From positions 1-50,214 of the IMG/VR virus record IMGVR_UViG_3300019458_000045: a stretch of DNA of 50,214 nt; one strand, written 5' to 3'. Position 1 is the stretch's first letter, and the number at the start of each line of letters is the position of its first letter. A program made the translations under genes and the position numbers. Source of the stretch: a virus. The notes under the pieces were generated by a model. The model ran no database searches and was not told the DNA's origin. It worked only from the letters and a program-made list of their open reading frames with translations. Shown here piece after piece: positions 7,015 to 14,500 of the stretch.

Positions 7015-7368
7015 GTGCAAGATAACCAAGCAGCGGACAAGGCCCTCGACCTACTTAGAGACTTGGCGGGGGTGGTTGGAGGAACAGCAGAGAAACTCTG
7101 GCCGATGGCTGTGGAAGCGACGTGGGCTCGTGGCGTTACCCACCTTGTTTGTGGGACGGCAGGGGCATTGGTCTCCATTGGGGTAGTGTGCTTGGTATTC
7201 CGGCTGACGAGGAACCTGCATTCTGATGACAAGACAACGGCAAGGGCCGCATTCTTTTTCACTGGCCTTATTGGAGGCATCATTTCTTGTATAACGGGGC
7301 TTTCAATGGGGCTTCCTATGGTGTTGGCCCCCCAAGGTATGACGATCTTCAATCTTCTTGGACGCTAA
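7015..7368 (+). CDS. membrane protein with two TM helices, 117 aa
   Basis: GTG 7015 follows AGGAGG at 7002-7007. After about 40 soluble helical residues there is a hydrophobic segment (HLVCGTAGALVSIGVVCLVF) and a second one (AAFFFTGLIGGIISCITGLS), with a charged loop between them (RNLHSDDKTTAR). Its composition is less GC-rich than that of its neighbours. No family is recognised. Membrane proteins in early operons often modify the host envelope or block superinfection, which is only a suggestion here. Confidence 0.6.
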   Translation: MQDNQAADKALDLLRDLAGVVGGTAEKLWPMAVEATWARGVTHLVCGTAGALVSIGVVCLVFRLTRNLHSDDKTTARAAFFFTGLIGGIISCITGLSMGLPMVLAPQGMTIFNLLGR

Positions 7369-7405
7369 GCTGGGGGAGTACTGTGAGGCGGAGGCGTGAC
7401 CTATA

Positions 7406-7762
7406 ATGACACACAAGTCCACCTGGAAGGCCGCCGAGAGGAAGGTCGCCAGGATCTTCAGGACCTCCCGCAGGCCATACTCGGGCGCGGCCGACAGCTA
7501 CGGCAAGGACGACATCATCCACGACAAGGCGTTCGTGGAGGTGAGGCTCCGCAAGTCGTTCCAGCCTGTTCGGTGGTGGCGCAAGGAAGTGGAGCCGGAG
7601 GCGAAAGAGGCCGGAAAGCTGCCGGTGCTGGTCCTGTTCCAGAAGGGGGACGGGCAGCCGTTCGTCCTGTGCCCGCTGGATGCCGACTATCTGCGCAATC
7701 TGTGGGAGTTGATCGGCACGCCGGACGTTATCCTAGCGAAGGACGACGAATCCTGCGGTTAG
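7406..7762 (+). CDS. small PD-(D/E)XK nuclease, Hjc-like resolvase type
   Basis: The 118-residue protein has the compact layout seen in Hjc-like and other phage PD-(D/E)XK enzymes: an N-terminal helix with E11 (WKAAERKVARIF), the loop RRPYSGAADSYGKDD (D35/D36), and the strand FVEVRLRK (E45 with R47, K50). The usual E-x-K is replaced by E-V-R, with K50 close by, so activity is not certain. Length fits the family. It lies in the replication operon between unit B1 and unit A2, which suggests a role in resolving branched DNA. Confidence 0.65.
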   Translation: MTHKSTWKAAERKVARIFRTSRRPYSGAADSYGKDDIIHDKAFVEVRLRKSFQPVRWWRKEVEPEAKEAGKLPVLVLFQKGDGQPFVLCPLDADYLRNLWELIGTPDVILAKDDESCG

Positions 7763-7771
7763 GGAGGAGAC

Positions 7772-7930
7772 ATGAGCAAGCGCGAGTTGGTGGAGGTCCT
7801 GGCGAGGTCGTTCAAGTCGTGGCGCTTGGGTGCCGCCAAGCGGGTGGTCAGTGGGGTCCTCAAGTGGGGGATTCCCCGCAACCTCGGTGAGTGGATCGGC
7901 TTGAACGTCAAGAGACGTATGTCCGGTTGA
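7772..7930 (+). CDS. unit A, copy 2 (52 aa to an in-frame TGA)
   Basis: ATG 7772 is preceded by a strong AGGGAGGAG (7761-7769). The 52 residues align with unit A1 along their length (ELV, AA, RV, GV, WGIP, WIG, final SG). The frame then meets TGA 7928-7930, at the same point as in copy 1, and remains open into the B2 segment. The preserved position of TGA in two diverged copies argues against random decay. Confidence 0.6.
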   Translation: MSKRELVEVLARSFKSWRLGAAKRVVSGVLKWGIPRNLGEWIGLNVKRRMSG

Positions 7931-7936
7931 CCCATC

Positions 7937-8119
7937 ATGTACGCCGCTGGCTGGACGCCGGTTCAGGACTCCAATGACTTCCCTGACGACATTGACCGTT
8001 ACCGCTATAGCTGGGATGGGTGGGGGAACCGCGCTGGCCTGCCTGGAGGAACTACGGCCAAGGACGTGCTGACCGCCGCACGGCGGGCCGTTCGCCGGTT
8101 GAAGGAGAAGAGGAGCTGA
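7937..8119 (+). CDS. unit B, copy 2 (60 aa), in frame with unit A2
   Basis: ATG 7937 lies two codons after the A2 TGA and in the same frame. The product (YAAGW..., basic C-terminus RRAVRRLKEKRS) is homologous to the frame after TGA in copy 1. It could start independently at this ATG, although no ribosome site is evident within 12 nt, or it could be the C-terminal half of a 115-residue A-B protein. The stop TGA is followed directly by the next gene's start region (TGACCAATG). Confidence 0.6.
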   Translation: MYAAGWTPVQDSNDFPDDIDRYRYSWDGWGNRAGLPGGTTAKDVLTAARRAVRRLKEKRS

Positions 8120-8122
8120 CCA

Positions 8123-8584
8123 ATGGCCATCGAGGAAAAGAACTGGCTTCCGTGGGACAGGTACTTCCCGGACCAGGAACTCACGGACGCGGAGAAGGAC
8201 GCCGGGTATGTTAACCTGAATACCCTGGGGTTTTCCGTCGGCCTGCTTGCGTTGTCTCACCTTGCCGATATGGCCCGGGCACAGGAGAGCGGCGGGGGCG
8301 TGGAGTCTGGCGGCATACTGACCGGGTACTCCACGGCCGGACTCATGGAGGCCATGGTGCGCTACGGATCGACCGCGGTCGAGCGCACCCTGGGCCGGGA
8401 TGAAGCCATCCGCTGGTGGAAAATGTGCGTGTTCGACAAGTTGGTCCGCGTTTTGGGTGAAAAGTACCCGGAGGTGGCCAGTCTTCATGTCTGGAAAGAC
8501 AAATCTCCTGGCGGACCCGGCGTGTCGGAAGTGCCCGCTCCACAAGACGGCGGGGACGGTTTGCATCCCAAGCCGGGGAGATAA
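8123..8584 (+). CDS. hypothetical protein, 153 aa, overlapping the polymerase gene
   Basis: ATG 8123 follows GAGGAG of the previous gene's end. Residues 1-118 look like a folded helical protein (DAEKDAGYVNLNTLGFS, DEAIRWWKMCVFDKLVRVLGEKYPEV). The last 30 residues are Pro/Gly-rich and overlap the glycosylase-polymerase gene by 98 nt in another frame, so the C-terminus may be a read-out tail. No family is recognised. Confidence 0.55.
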   Translation: MAIEEKNWLPWDRYFPDQELTDAEKDAGYVNLNTLGFSVGLLALSHLADMARAQESGGGVESGGILTGYSTAGLMEAMVRYGSTAVERTLGRDEAIRWWKMCVFDKLVRVLGEKYPEVASLHVWKDKSPGGPGVSEVPAPQDGGDGLHPKPGR

Positions 8585-10892
8585 GCGCCCCCGCATCCTG
8601 TTCGTCGGCCAGGCCCCGGGGGCGCTCGAGGACGAGACGGGCAAGTGCTTCGTCGGTCCGGCCGGACAGTTGCTCACCCGGGCCATCCGCAAGTACGTCA
8701 CCGTCCCGTACCGCCTGACGAACGCCGTCAAGTGCTTCCCTCCCGGGGACCGCAAGCCCAAGGCGGTGGAGCTGGGGTCGTGCCGGTCCTACCTGGACGC
8801 CGAGGTCCTGCACTACCGGCCGGACATCATCGTGGCCGTCGGGGACGTGCCCCTTCGTCACCTTACCGGCAAGACCGGGATCACGTCCTGGTCTGGCCGC
8901 GTGGCCGGTACCCTCAAGTTCGAGTCGGGGGACACCGAGTCGGGCGTGCCCCCCTACGAGCCCCGGGTGTTCGCGCTGATCCATCCCGCCTTCGTGCTCC
9001 GGGCCCCCGGCAACCTACCCAAGTTCGAGGCCGGGATGCGGGAACTGAACAGGCTGGCCGTGGGCGGGCCAAGCGGCAACCAAGCGCCGGTCTCCGAGGT
9101 GGACCAGGAAGGCTTCTGCAACTTCTTCCTGGCTGCCGGACACGCCGGGAAAATCATCGCCTTCGACTACGAGACGAACGGACATCCGTGGTGGTCCGGC
9201 GGCAAGCTGCGGTGCGTGTCCCTGTCGGATGGGACGTCCGCCGTCTGGATGGACGTGGAAAAGCACGGCAAGGCCGCGCTCCAAGCCCTGTTGCTGTTCC
9301 TGGACAGCCTGTTCCCAAAGGCCGCCCACAACATTTCGTTCGAGACCAACTGGTCCCGGGCGTTGTTCAGCCGGGAGCCCCGGCGTCTCAAGTGGGATAC
9401 GATGCTCCTCCACTACCTGTGGAACGAAAACTCCCACCACAACCTGGAATCGGTGGCCGGGGAGGTGTTGGGCGCGTCCCCCTGGGACATCCACCTGGAA
9501 ATGAAGGGCCGCAAGTGGACGTGGGATACGGTCCCCATGGAGGTCTTAGGTCCGTACAACGCCATGGACTCCTACTGGACGGCGAGGCTTGCGGGCGTCC
9601 TGCCTGAGAGGCTGTCTCCCAACCACTTGAAACTGTACAGGCGGCACATCATCAAGCAGGCCCGGGTATGCGCCCGCATGGAGTGGAACGGAATCCGCCT
9701 GGACCCCACCTGGGCCGAATGTGCGGACAAGTACCATGAGAAGGCGATGTCGGCCATCGAGTCCGAGATCCGCGCCCATCCCAAGGTCACGGCCGTTCAG
9801 AAGAAACTGAAAGACGTCACGTTCAACCTGCGATCCGCCTACCACATGAGGGCGCTGGTGTACGATCACCTGCGGATGCCCGTGTTCGAGCGCACCCCCG
9901 GGGGCTTGCCGTCCACGGCCGAGGAGGTACTGGACCGCCTCAAGGGCCGGTCCCCGCTTCTCGGCCGCATCATGGCGTGGCGGGAGACCGAGACCGTGCG
10001 CCGCAGGTACTTGCAGAAGTTCCCCGCCTACGCGCATACGGACGGCATCGTGCGCCCCGGGTACAACCCGGCCCGGATCGTCCCCGGCCGGATCGCCGTG
10101 ACGGACCCGCCGATGCAGACTCTCCCCACGTCCGCCGTCGTCCGGGGCATGGTCGTCTCGCGGTGGACCGGCGGCAAGATCCTGTCCGCCGACTACAAGC
10201 AGCTTGAGATCCGGCTGGTGGCCAACGAGTCCGGCGACGGCAAGTTGATCCGTTCCATAGCGGTTGGGGAGGACCAGCACGACAAGACCGCAAGTGAAAT
10301 CTTCGGTGGCAAGTTCACCAAGGATGATCGGCTGATCGCCAAGCGCATCAACTTCGGCATCGTCTACGGAATATCGCCATACAGCCTGGCCGCCCAGTTC
10401 AACATGACGGTGGACCGGGCCGAGGACATCTTCCGCCGGTTCCGAAAGGCCCGTCCGATGATTTTCCAGTGGATGGCCCGACAGCACGCCTTCATCGAGA
10501 AGCACGGATACATCAAGTCCCGGTTCGGCCGCAAGCGTCGGCTCCCTGAGATCCGCCACGCGGACGAGAAGCTGAAGGCCCGAATCTTCCGCCAGGCCGG
10601 GAACTTCCCCATCCAGTCCGCCGGGGCGGACATCACCAACCTGGCCATGATCCTGGTGGACCGGGAGCTGCGCAGGAGAAAGCTGAAGTCCCTGCTCGTC
10701 CTGCAAGTCCACGACTCCCTGCTGGTGGACCTGCACCCGGACGAGGTTAACGTGGTGCCCGATCTCGTCGTTAACCTTATGACCAAACAAGTTCAACGGC
10801 TCTGTCCCTGGATGCGCGTGAAGCTGGAAGTGGACGTGTCCGTGGAGGACCGATGGGGAGGCGCGACGAATGTGGGCGAGGCGGCTGCTTGA
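8487..10892 (+). CDS. fusion of family 4-type uracil-DNA glycosylase and family A DNA polymerase
   Basis: From ATG 8487 the protein has 801 residues. Residues 1-200 match family 4 uracil-DNA glycosylases: C13-x2-C16 plus C83 and C99 for an Fe-S cluster, motif GQAPGALED at 41-49, and HPAF near 164. Residues about 220-380 form a DEDDy proofreading domain (AFDYETNG, HNISFETNW, YNAMD). The rest is a family A polymerase with motif A DYKQLEIR (near 569), motif B RLIAKRINFGIVYG (near 615-628, Phe at the Pol I 762 position) and motif C QVHDS, where Ser replaces the usual Glu. It is the replicative polymerase. The fused glycosylase may couple uracil removal to synthesis. UDG-like N-terminal domains on phage polymerases have been described for SPO1-type phages. 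Confidence 0.88.
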   Translation: MSGKTNLLADPACRKCPLHKTAGTVCIPSRGDKRPRILFVGQAPGALEDETGKCFVGPAGQLLTRAIRKYVTVPYRLTNAVKCFPPGDRKPKAVELGSCRSYLDAEVLHYRPDIIVAVGDVPLRHLTGKTGITSWSGRVAGTLKFESGDTESGVPPYEPRVFALIHPAFVLRAPGNLPKFEAGMRELNRLAVGGPSGNQAPVSEVDQEGFCNFFLAAGHAGKIIAFDYETNGHPWWSGGKLRCVSLSDGTSAVWMDVEKHGKAALQALLLFLDSLFPKAAHNISFETNWSRALFSREPRRLKWDTMLLHYLWNENSHHNLESVAGEVLGASPWDIHLEMKGRKWTWDTVPMEVLGPYNAMDSYWTARLAGVLPERLSPNHLKLYRRHIIKQARVCARMEWNGIRLDPTWAECADKYHEKAMSAIESEIRAHPKVTAVQKKLKDVTFNLRSAYHMRALVYDHLRMPVFERTPGGLPSTAEEVLDRLKGRSPLLGRIMAWRETETVRRRYLQKFPAYAHTDGIVRPGYNPARIVPGRIAVTDPPMQTLPTSAVVRGMVVSRWTGGKILSADYKQLEIRLVANESGDGKLIRSIAVGEDQHDKTASEIFGGKFTKDDRLIAKRINFGIVYGISPYSLAAQFNMTVDRAEDIFRRFRKARPMIFQWMARQHAFIEKHGYIKSRFGRKRRLPEIRHADEKLKARIFRQAGNFPIQSAGADITNLAMILVDRELRRRKLKSLLVLQVHDSLLVDLHPDEVNVVPDLVVNLMTKQVQRLCPWMRVKLEVDVSVEDRWGGATNVGEAAA

Positions 10893-11070
10893 CGCGGAGG
10901 CGTTCCCCATCGACATCGAGGGCCGGGACAAGGAACCGGCCAGGTGCCGGTGGTGCAAGAAGCAGCAGTACGGGTTCGTCCGGCTGTTCCTCGTGACACA
11001 CTTGATGAGGGCCGAATACGTGGAGTGTACAAGATGTCGTCAGCGGTTGGGCAAGGAGGTCGTCGAGTGA
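10870..11070 (+). CDS. zinc-ribbon microprotein, 66 aa
   Basis: ATG 10870 lies inside the polymerase 3' end (23-nt overlap). The product has CRWC (near residue 26) and CTRC (near residue 53), a two-knuckle zinc ribbon, and an overall basic character. It is translationally coupled on both sides (its stop lies in the next GTGA), so it is probably a small nucleic-acid-binding partner of the replication module. Confidence 0.6.
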   Translation: MWARRLLDAEAFPIDIEGRDKEPARCRWCKKQQYGFVRLFLVTHLMRAEYVECTRCRQRLGKEVVE

Positions 11071-11279
11071 GGATCAAGTATTCCGTAGGGCGCACCGTGA
11101 ACATCGGGAATTTCGAGTCGCTGAGGTTCGATGTCGGCGCGGAACGCACGCCGGACGCGGGCCAGGACCCGCTGGATGTCTACGACGAACTCAAGCGGTG
11201 GTGTGATACCAGGATGGACGTGTTGACGGCTCCGTTTGACGGCGGGGCCAAGAAGAACAGAAAGAAAGGAGCGAAGTGA
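11067..11279 (+). CDS. conserved phage hypothetical protein (SxxRTVNIGNFES type), 70 aa
   Basis: GTG 11067 overlaps the previous TGA and has GGAGGT at 11054-11059. The N-terminal half YSVGRTVNIGNFESLRFDVG is a pattern I recall from many small phage proteins of unknown function encoded near replication genes. The C-terminal half is helical and ends in a Lys-rich tail (KKNRKKGAK). Its position immediately before the ssDNA-binding protein suggests a DNA-linked role. Confidence 0.65.
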   Translation: MRIKYSVGRTVNIGNFESLRFDVGAERTPDAGQDPLDVYDELKRWCDTRMDVLTAPFDGGAKKNRKKGAK

Positions 11280-11953
11280 TGGGACTGGACCTGGACAAGA
11301 TCCGCAAGCGTCAGGCCGACGACCGCGCCCGCCGGGGCGGACGGTTCAAGCTGGCCGACGGCAAGAACCGCATCCGCATCCTCAAGTTCAAGCACAAGGT
11401 CACCAAGGAGGACGTGGCGGCCAAGCTGTACGAGAAGGGCGAACTGGGGACCGTGGTCGAGGAGATCGACCGCCCTATCAGCATCCACTGGACCGGCAAG
11501 AACAACTCCCCGGTCCTGTCCACGCCGAAGCTGGTGGCCGAGTACGAGAAGTACGCCCAGTCCGGCAAGGCCAAGGACCTGGCGTACGCCAACAAGATCG
11601 GCCCCCGGTCGGTGTCGCTGGTGAACCTCGTGGACACGAACGAGCGCCCGTACCGCGTCCGACAGACCATGCTGCCCAAGTCCGTCATCGACGACGTGTG
11701 GGCGAAGGTGCTTGATGAGGACTACGGCGAGGGCGTCCTCGGTGTCAGGGGCCGGGACTTCACGGTAGTCAAGAACCCCAAGGCCAAGGCCCCCAAGGAC
11801 TACTACAAGACGGACGTCCGGGACAAGGACGCCTGCGCGGCCCTGCCCGCCAAACTGGAGAAGGACGTCGCGGACCTGTACCGTCAGGACGTCCTGGTCA
11901 AGGTGGGGCTGGTCCCCAAGGACGGGGGCGACGACTCCGGGGAGGAGGAGTAG
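11279..11953 (+). CDS. single-stranded DNA-binding protein, gp32-like
   Basis: ATG 11279 overlaps the previous TGA. The 224-residue protein has the lead-in RRGGRFKLADGKNRIRILKF, similar to the start of phage gp32-type and other OB-fold ssDNA-binding proteins. The middle is Lys-rich, and the acidic C-terminal tail (DGGDDSGEEE) is characteristic of ssDNA-binding proteins, whose tails recruit polymerase and helicase. It lies between polymerase and helicase genes. The zinc site of T4 gp32 is not visible. Confidence 0.65.
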   Translation: MGLDLDKIRKRQADDRARRGGRFKLADGKNRIRILKFKHKVTKEDVAAKLYEKGELGTVVEEIDRPISIHWTGKNNSPVLSTPKLVAEYEKYAQSGKAKDLAYANKIGPRSVSLVNLVDTNERPYRVRQTMLPKSVIDDVWAKVLDEDYGEGVLGVRGRDFTVVKNPKAKAPKDYYKTDVRDKDACAALPAKLEKDVADLYRQDVLVKVGLVPKDGGDDSGEEE

Positions 11954-11954
11954 C

Positions 11955-12263
11955 ATGGACAAACTGCACGCCCTCGGGGATCAGGTCATCATCGAGCCGG
12001 ACGCCGGGGAGAAGGAGTCCCCCGGCGGCATCCTGATCCCGGAGTCGGCACAGAAGCGCGGCGGCAAGCCGCTGCGGGGCCGTATCGTGGCCGTGGGGCC
12101 GGGCAAGCGCCACACGGACGGCAGGGTGTACCCAGTGTCCGTACGGGTGGGGTGGTCGGTCATCTACTCCAAGTACGATGGCTACGAGTTCACCCACGAG
12201 CGCAAGGACTACAAGGTCGTGCCGGAGTCGGGGGTCCTGGTGGTCGTCGAAGAGACCAGGTGA
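11955..12263 (+). CDS. groES: GroES-type co-chaperonin
   Basis: The 102-residue protein has the GroES pattern: ALGDQVIIEPD at the start, then the mobile-loop region GGILIPESAQKRGGKP, RGRIVAVGPGKR, VGWSVIYSKYDGYEF and a final VLVVVEE. Length is close to the roughly 95 residues of cellular GroES. Phage co-chaperonins replace or retune host GroES so that GroEL can fold capsid proteins. No GroEL gene is present, so it must work with the host chaperonin. It begins one base after the previous stop. Confidence 0.9.
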   Translation: MDKLHALGDQVIIEPDAGEKESPGGILIPESAQKRGGKPLRGRIVAVGPGKRHTDGRVYPVSVRVGWSVIYSKYDGYEFTHERKDYKVVPESGVLVVVEETR

Positions 12264-12271
12264 TGTCCGCC

Positions 12272-12316
12272 GGGCCGGGCTACTGCTGGCGGCCACGCCG
12301 CCCCGTAGCCCGGCCC
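12272..12316. other. strong hairpin after groES
   Basis: GGGCCGGGCTAC (12272-12283) and GTAGCCCGGCCC (12305-12316) form a perfect 12-bp stem around a GC-rich inner stem (GGCGG/CCGCC). There is no following T-run, and AGGAGGTG of the next gene starts 7 nt later. It may act as an RNA-stabilising or attenuating structure within the replication operon. Confidence 0.65.
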
Positions 12317-12334
12317 ACTTCCAGGAGGTGGCCC

Positions 12335-12457
12335 GTGAACGACGAGCAAGCCCGGATGGCCCGGTTCATCATCTACGCCTTCATTCTCGGGTTCGGCGTC
12401 CTGTTCATGACGCTGTTCCTGCACGCGGCGTACCGGACGCTGATGTTGTATACGTGA
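12335..12457 (+). CDS. micro-membrane protein, 40 aa
   Basis: GTG 12335 has the strong ribosome site AGGAGGTG at 12323-12330. The peptide is a soluble start (NDEQARMAR) followed by one transmembrane helix (FIIYAFILGFGVLFMTLFL) and a short tail. It sits alone between groES and the helicase loader region. Function unknown. Confidence 0.6.
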   Translation: MNDEQARMARFIIYAFILGFGVLFMTLFLHAAYRTLMLYT

Positions 12458-12465
12458 GGTGAACC

Positions 12466-12723
12466 ATGCCCTACATCAAGCCGCAGGATCGCACGGAGGG
12501 AGCGCGTCTGCACCCCTGCAACATTGGTGCGCTGAACTACGCCATTACCACGCTGATCGACGACTACCTTTCCTCCAAGGGCCTGCAGTACAGCGAGGTG
12601 AACGCCGTCATCGGGGCCCTGGAGTGCGCCAAGCTGGAACTTTACCGCAGGGTCGCGGCTCCCTACGAGGACCACAAGATCTATGAAAACGGCGACGTCT
12701 ATTCGCCTGGAAACCTCGTATGA
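12466..12723 (+). CDS. conserved small phage protein (MPYIKP...YENGDVY type), 85 aa
   Basis: The protein starts MPYIKPQDR and ends with [15 protein letters not shown], with [15 protein letters not shown] and [15 protein letters not shown] between. I recall this pattern from a widespread uncharacterised phage family (annotated DUF6899 in some resources), usually encoded next to replication genes. It is all-helical and lacks catalytic motifs. The helicase gene begins inside its 3' end with a 41-nt overlap. Confidence 0.7.
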   Translation: MPYIKPQDRTEGARLHPCNIGALNYAITTLIDDYLSSKGLQYSEVNAVIGALECAKLELYRRVAAPYEDHKIYENGDVYSPGNLV

Positions 12724-13999
12724 CTTCGACGTTCCCTTCCAGCGCAACCTACTGGCGGCGGCCTGGAACGACCGGGACTTCCTCGCCAAGGCCGAGGAGT
12801 GCCTGCGGCCCGACTACTTCACGGACGAGGTGCTGGCGGGAGTAGCCCGCGCCCTGCTCCACCTGTGGTCGGCCCACCGGACGCTGCCGGACCTGCCCGC
12901 CGTCCTTGAGCGGGTCCGCGAGGAGGTCGCCCCCGGCCGCAAGTACGGCGAGTATGAGAAGGAAGTCAAGCGCGTATGGAGCCAGCGTGGAACCAACACC
13001 GAATACTACCGCGAGCGGGCCGTTGAGTTCGCCAGACGACAGGCTGTCGCGGATGCTGTACTCGCTGCTGACGGCCTCATGGCTGACGGGAAACTTGACT
13101 CGATTGAGCCTCTCCTTCGCCGGGCTCTCGCCACCGGGGGTGGGCTCGCTGGCCAGTCGTACAATCACCTTGAGGAAGCTGATGCCCGGCTTGCGCTGTA
13201 CGTTCAGCGCGACGGCGCACGATCCCGAGACGAACGGCGAGTACCTTGCGGAATTGGTCCTATTGATGCCGCCACGCAGGGCGGCCTCGGAAAGGGGGAA
13301 CTCGGATGCGTCGTAGGGCTGGCCGGAAAGGGCAAGACTACGTGTCTTATCAACCACGGGGCGAACGTCCTGATGGGGGGTCGGAACGTCCTGCACGTCA
13401 CCCTGGAGAACTCCCTGGAGGTGACGGCGGCGCGGTACGACGCCCGGCTGTTCGGCCGGTCGATGGCCAGGATCAAGAAGTTCCCGGCCAAGTTCCAGAA
13501 GCACATGGCGAAGCTGCGGGAGGATTTGACTTCCCGGCTGCTGATACGCTACTACCCGACTGGGATGCTTACGGCTTCGACCTTGGAGGTGGAGATTGAG
13601 CGGGCTTCACCTAGGCCGGACGTGGTGTTCGTGGACTATGCGGCCCTCATGCGAACAGCGGGTGCTGCTGGAGGTCGTGATGGGCTGCGGTTCGAACTGG
13701 CTGATACGTTTCGGGATCTACGCCGGGTCAGCGGCATTACGTCTGCACCTATATGGACGGCACATCAGGCGAACCGCCCGGGGGTGGGCGCTGAAAAGCT
13801 CGGTATGGTACATCTGTCCGAGTGTTTCGAGATTGCTGGCATCGTTGATGTGGGCCTTTCGATAAACTGGGACGACGACAAGCCCGCCGAGGTGTCGATG
13901 TATGTCTGGAAGAACCGGCTGGGTAAGGGCGATTTCGAGGTTCCCTGTTCTGTCAACTGGGAGACCAGCATCATTTCCTCTTACAGCGACGAGGTGTAG
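12683..13999 (+). CDS. DnaB-like replicative helicase
   Basis: This is a 438-residue protein with an N-terminal helical domain (about 1-150) and a RecA-fold C-terminal domain. Walker A is GLAGKGKTT (about 212-219), Walker B is VVFVDY (about 313-318), and there are DnaB/gp4-like downstream motifs ([20 protein letters not shown]). It unwinds DNA 5'-3' at the fork and would act with the primase at 14916. ATG 12683 overlaps the previous gene. The spacing between Walker motifs fits DnaB-type enzymes. Confidence 0.85.
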   Translation: MKTATSIRLETSYDFDVPFQRNLLAAAWNDRDFLAKAEECLRPDYFTDEVLAGVARALLHLWSAHRTLPDLPAVLERVREEVAPGRKYGEYEKEVKRVWSQRGTNTEYYRERAVEFARRQAVADAVLAADGLMADGKLDSIEPLLRRALATGGGLAGQSYNHLEEADARLALYVQRDGARSRDERRVPCGIGPIDAATQGGLGKGELGCVVGLAGKGKTTCLINHGANVLMGGRNVLHVTLENSLEVTAARYDARLFGRSMARIKKFPAKFQKHMAKLREDLTSRLLIRYYPTGMLTASTLEVEIERASPRPDVVFVDYAALMRTAGAAGGRDGLRFELADTFRDLRRVSGITSAPIWTAHQANRPGVGAEKLGMVHLSECFEIAGIVDVGLSINWDDDKPAEVSMYVWKNRLGKGDFEVPCSVNWETSIISSYSDEV

Positions 14000-14500
14000 A
14001 TGAGCGATCAAGACACTGCTGGGAATTACCAGGAACTCCCCGTGCCTTCCGATTTGCCTCTCCCCCCAGGGGACCCCGTTGACAACCCAATGACTCCACT
14101 GGACCCTTATCTTTTCCGGGACCAATACACCCCAGTGGTAGGAGTCCCCGAGGAGTCCACCGTCGTCATCCGGCACAAGCCGGACGGCGGCTACAAGCTG
14201 GACCAGGACAAGCAGCGGTGGGACTTGCTGCCCATCCGCCCCATGCGGAAGGTCGTGGACGTGTACACCCGGGGCTCCAAGAAGTACGCGGATCGCAACT
14301 GGGAAAACGGCATGAAGTGGAGCCGGGTGTACGGGGCGCTGCTCCGGCACGTCACCGCCTTCTGGAACGGCGAGAGCATCGACGAGGAAGGTGGCCAGCA
14401 CCACTTGGCCAGCGTCGTATTCTCAGCCCTGGCCCTCATGCAGTACGAGGAGGACTTCCCCGACCTGGACGACAGGCCAAGGAAGCCGGGGGTGAAGTGA
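14000..14500 (+). CDS. dATP/dGTP diphosphohydrolase-domain protein (MazG/MazZ-like)
   Basis: ATG 14000 follows the helicase stop directly. After a Pro-rich lead of about 55 residues comes the pattern KLDQDKQRWDLLP...YTRGSKKYADRNWENG...ALLRHVTAFWNGE...GGQHHLASVVFSALALM. This matches the phage dATP/dGTP diphosphohydrolase N-terminal domain family (all-alpha NTP pyrophosphatases). Such enzymes trim particular dNTP pools. In some phages they accompany 2-aminoadenine synthesis, but no PurZ is seen here. The stop overlaps the next ATG. Confidence 0.75.
   Translation: MSDQDTAGNYQELPVPSDLPLPPGDPVDNPMTPLDPYLFRDQYTPVVGVPEESTVVIRHKPDGGYKLDQDKQRWDLLPIRPMRKVVDVYTRGSKKYADRNWENGMKWSRVYGALLRHVTAFWNGESIDEEGGQHHLASVVFSALALMQYEEDFPDLDDRPRKPGVK

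Noticed and set aside
14000-14500. Proof of a 2-aminoadenine (Z) genome
   Set aside because: The dATP/dGTP diphosphohydrolase domain alone is not sufficient. No PurZ-like adenylosuccinate synthetase or DatZ-type HD phosphohydrolase was recognised.
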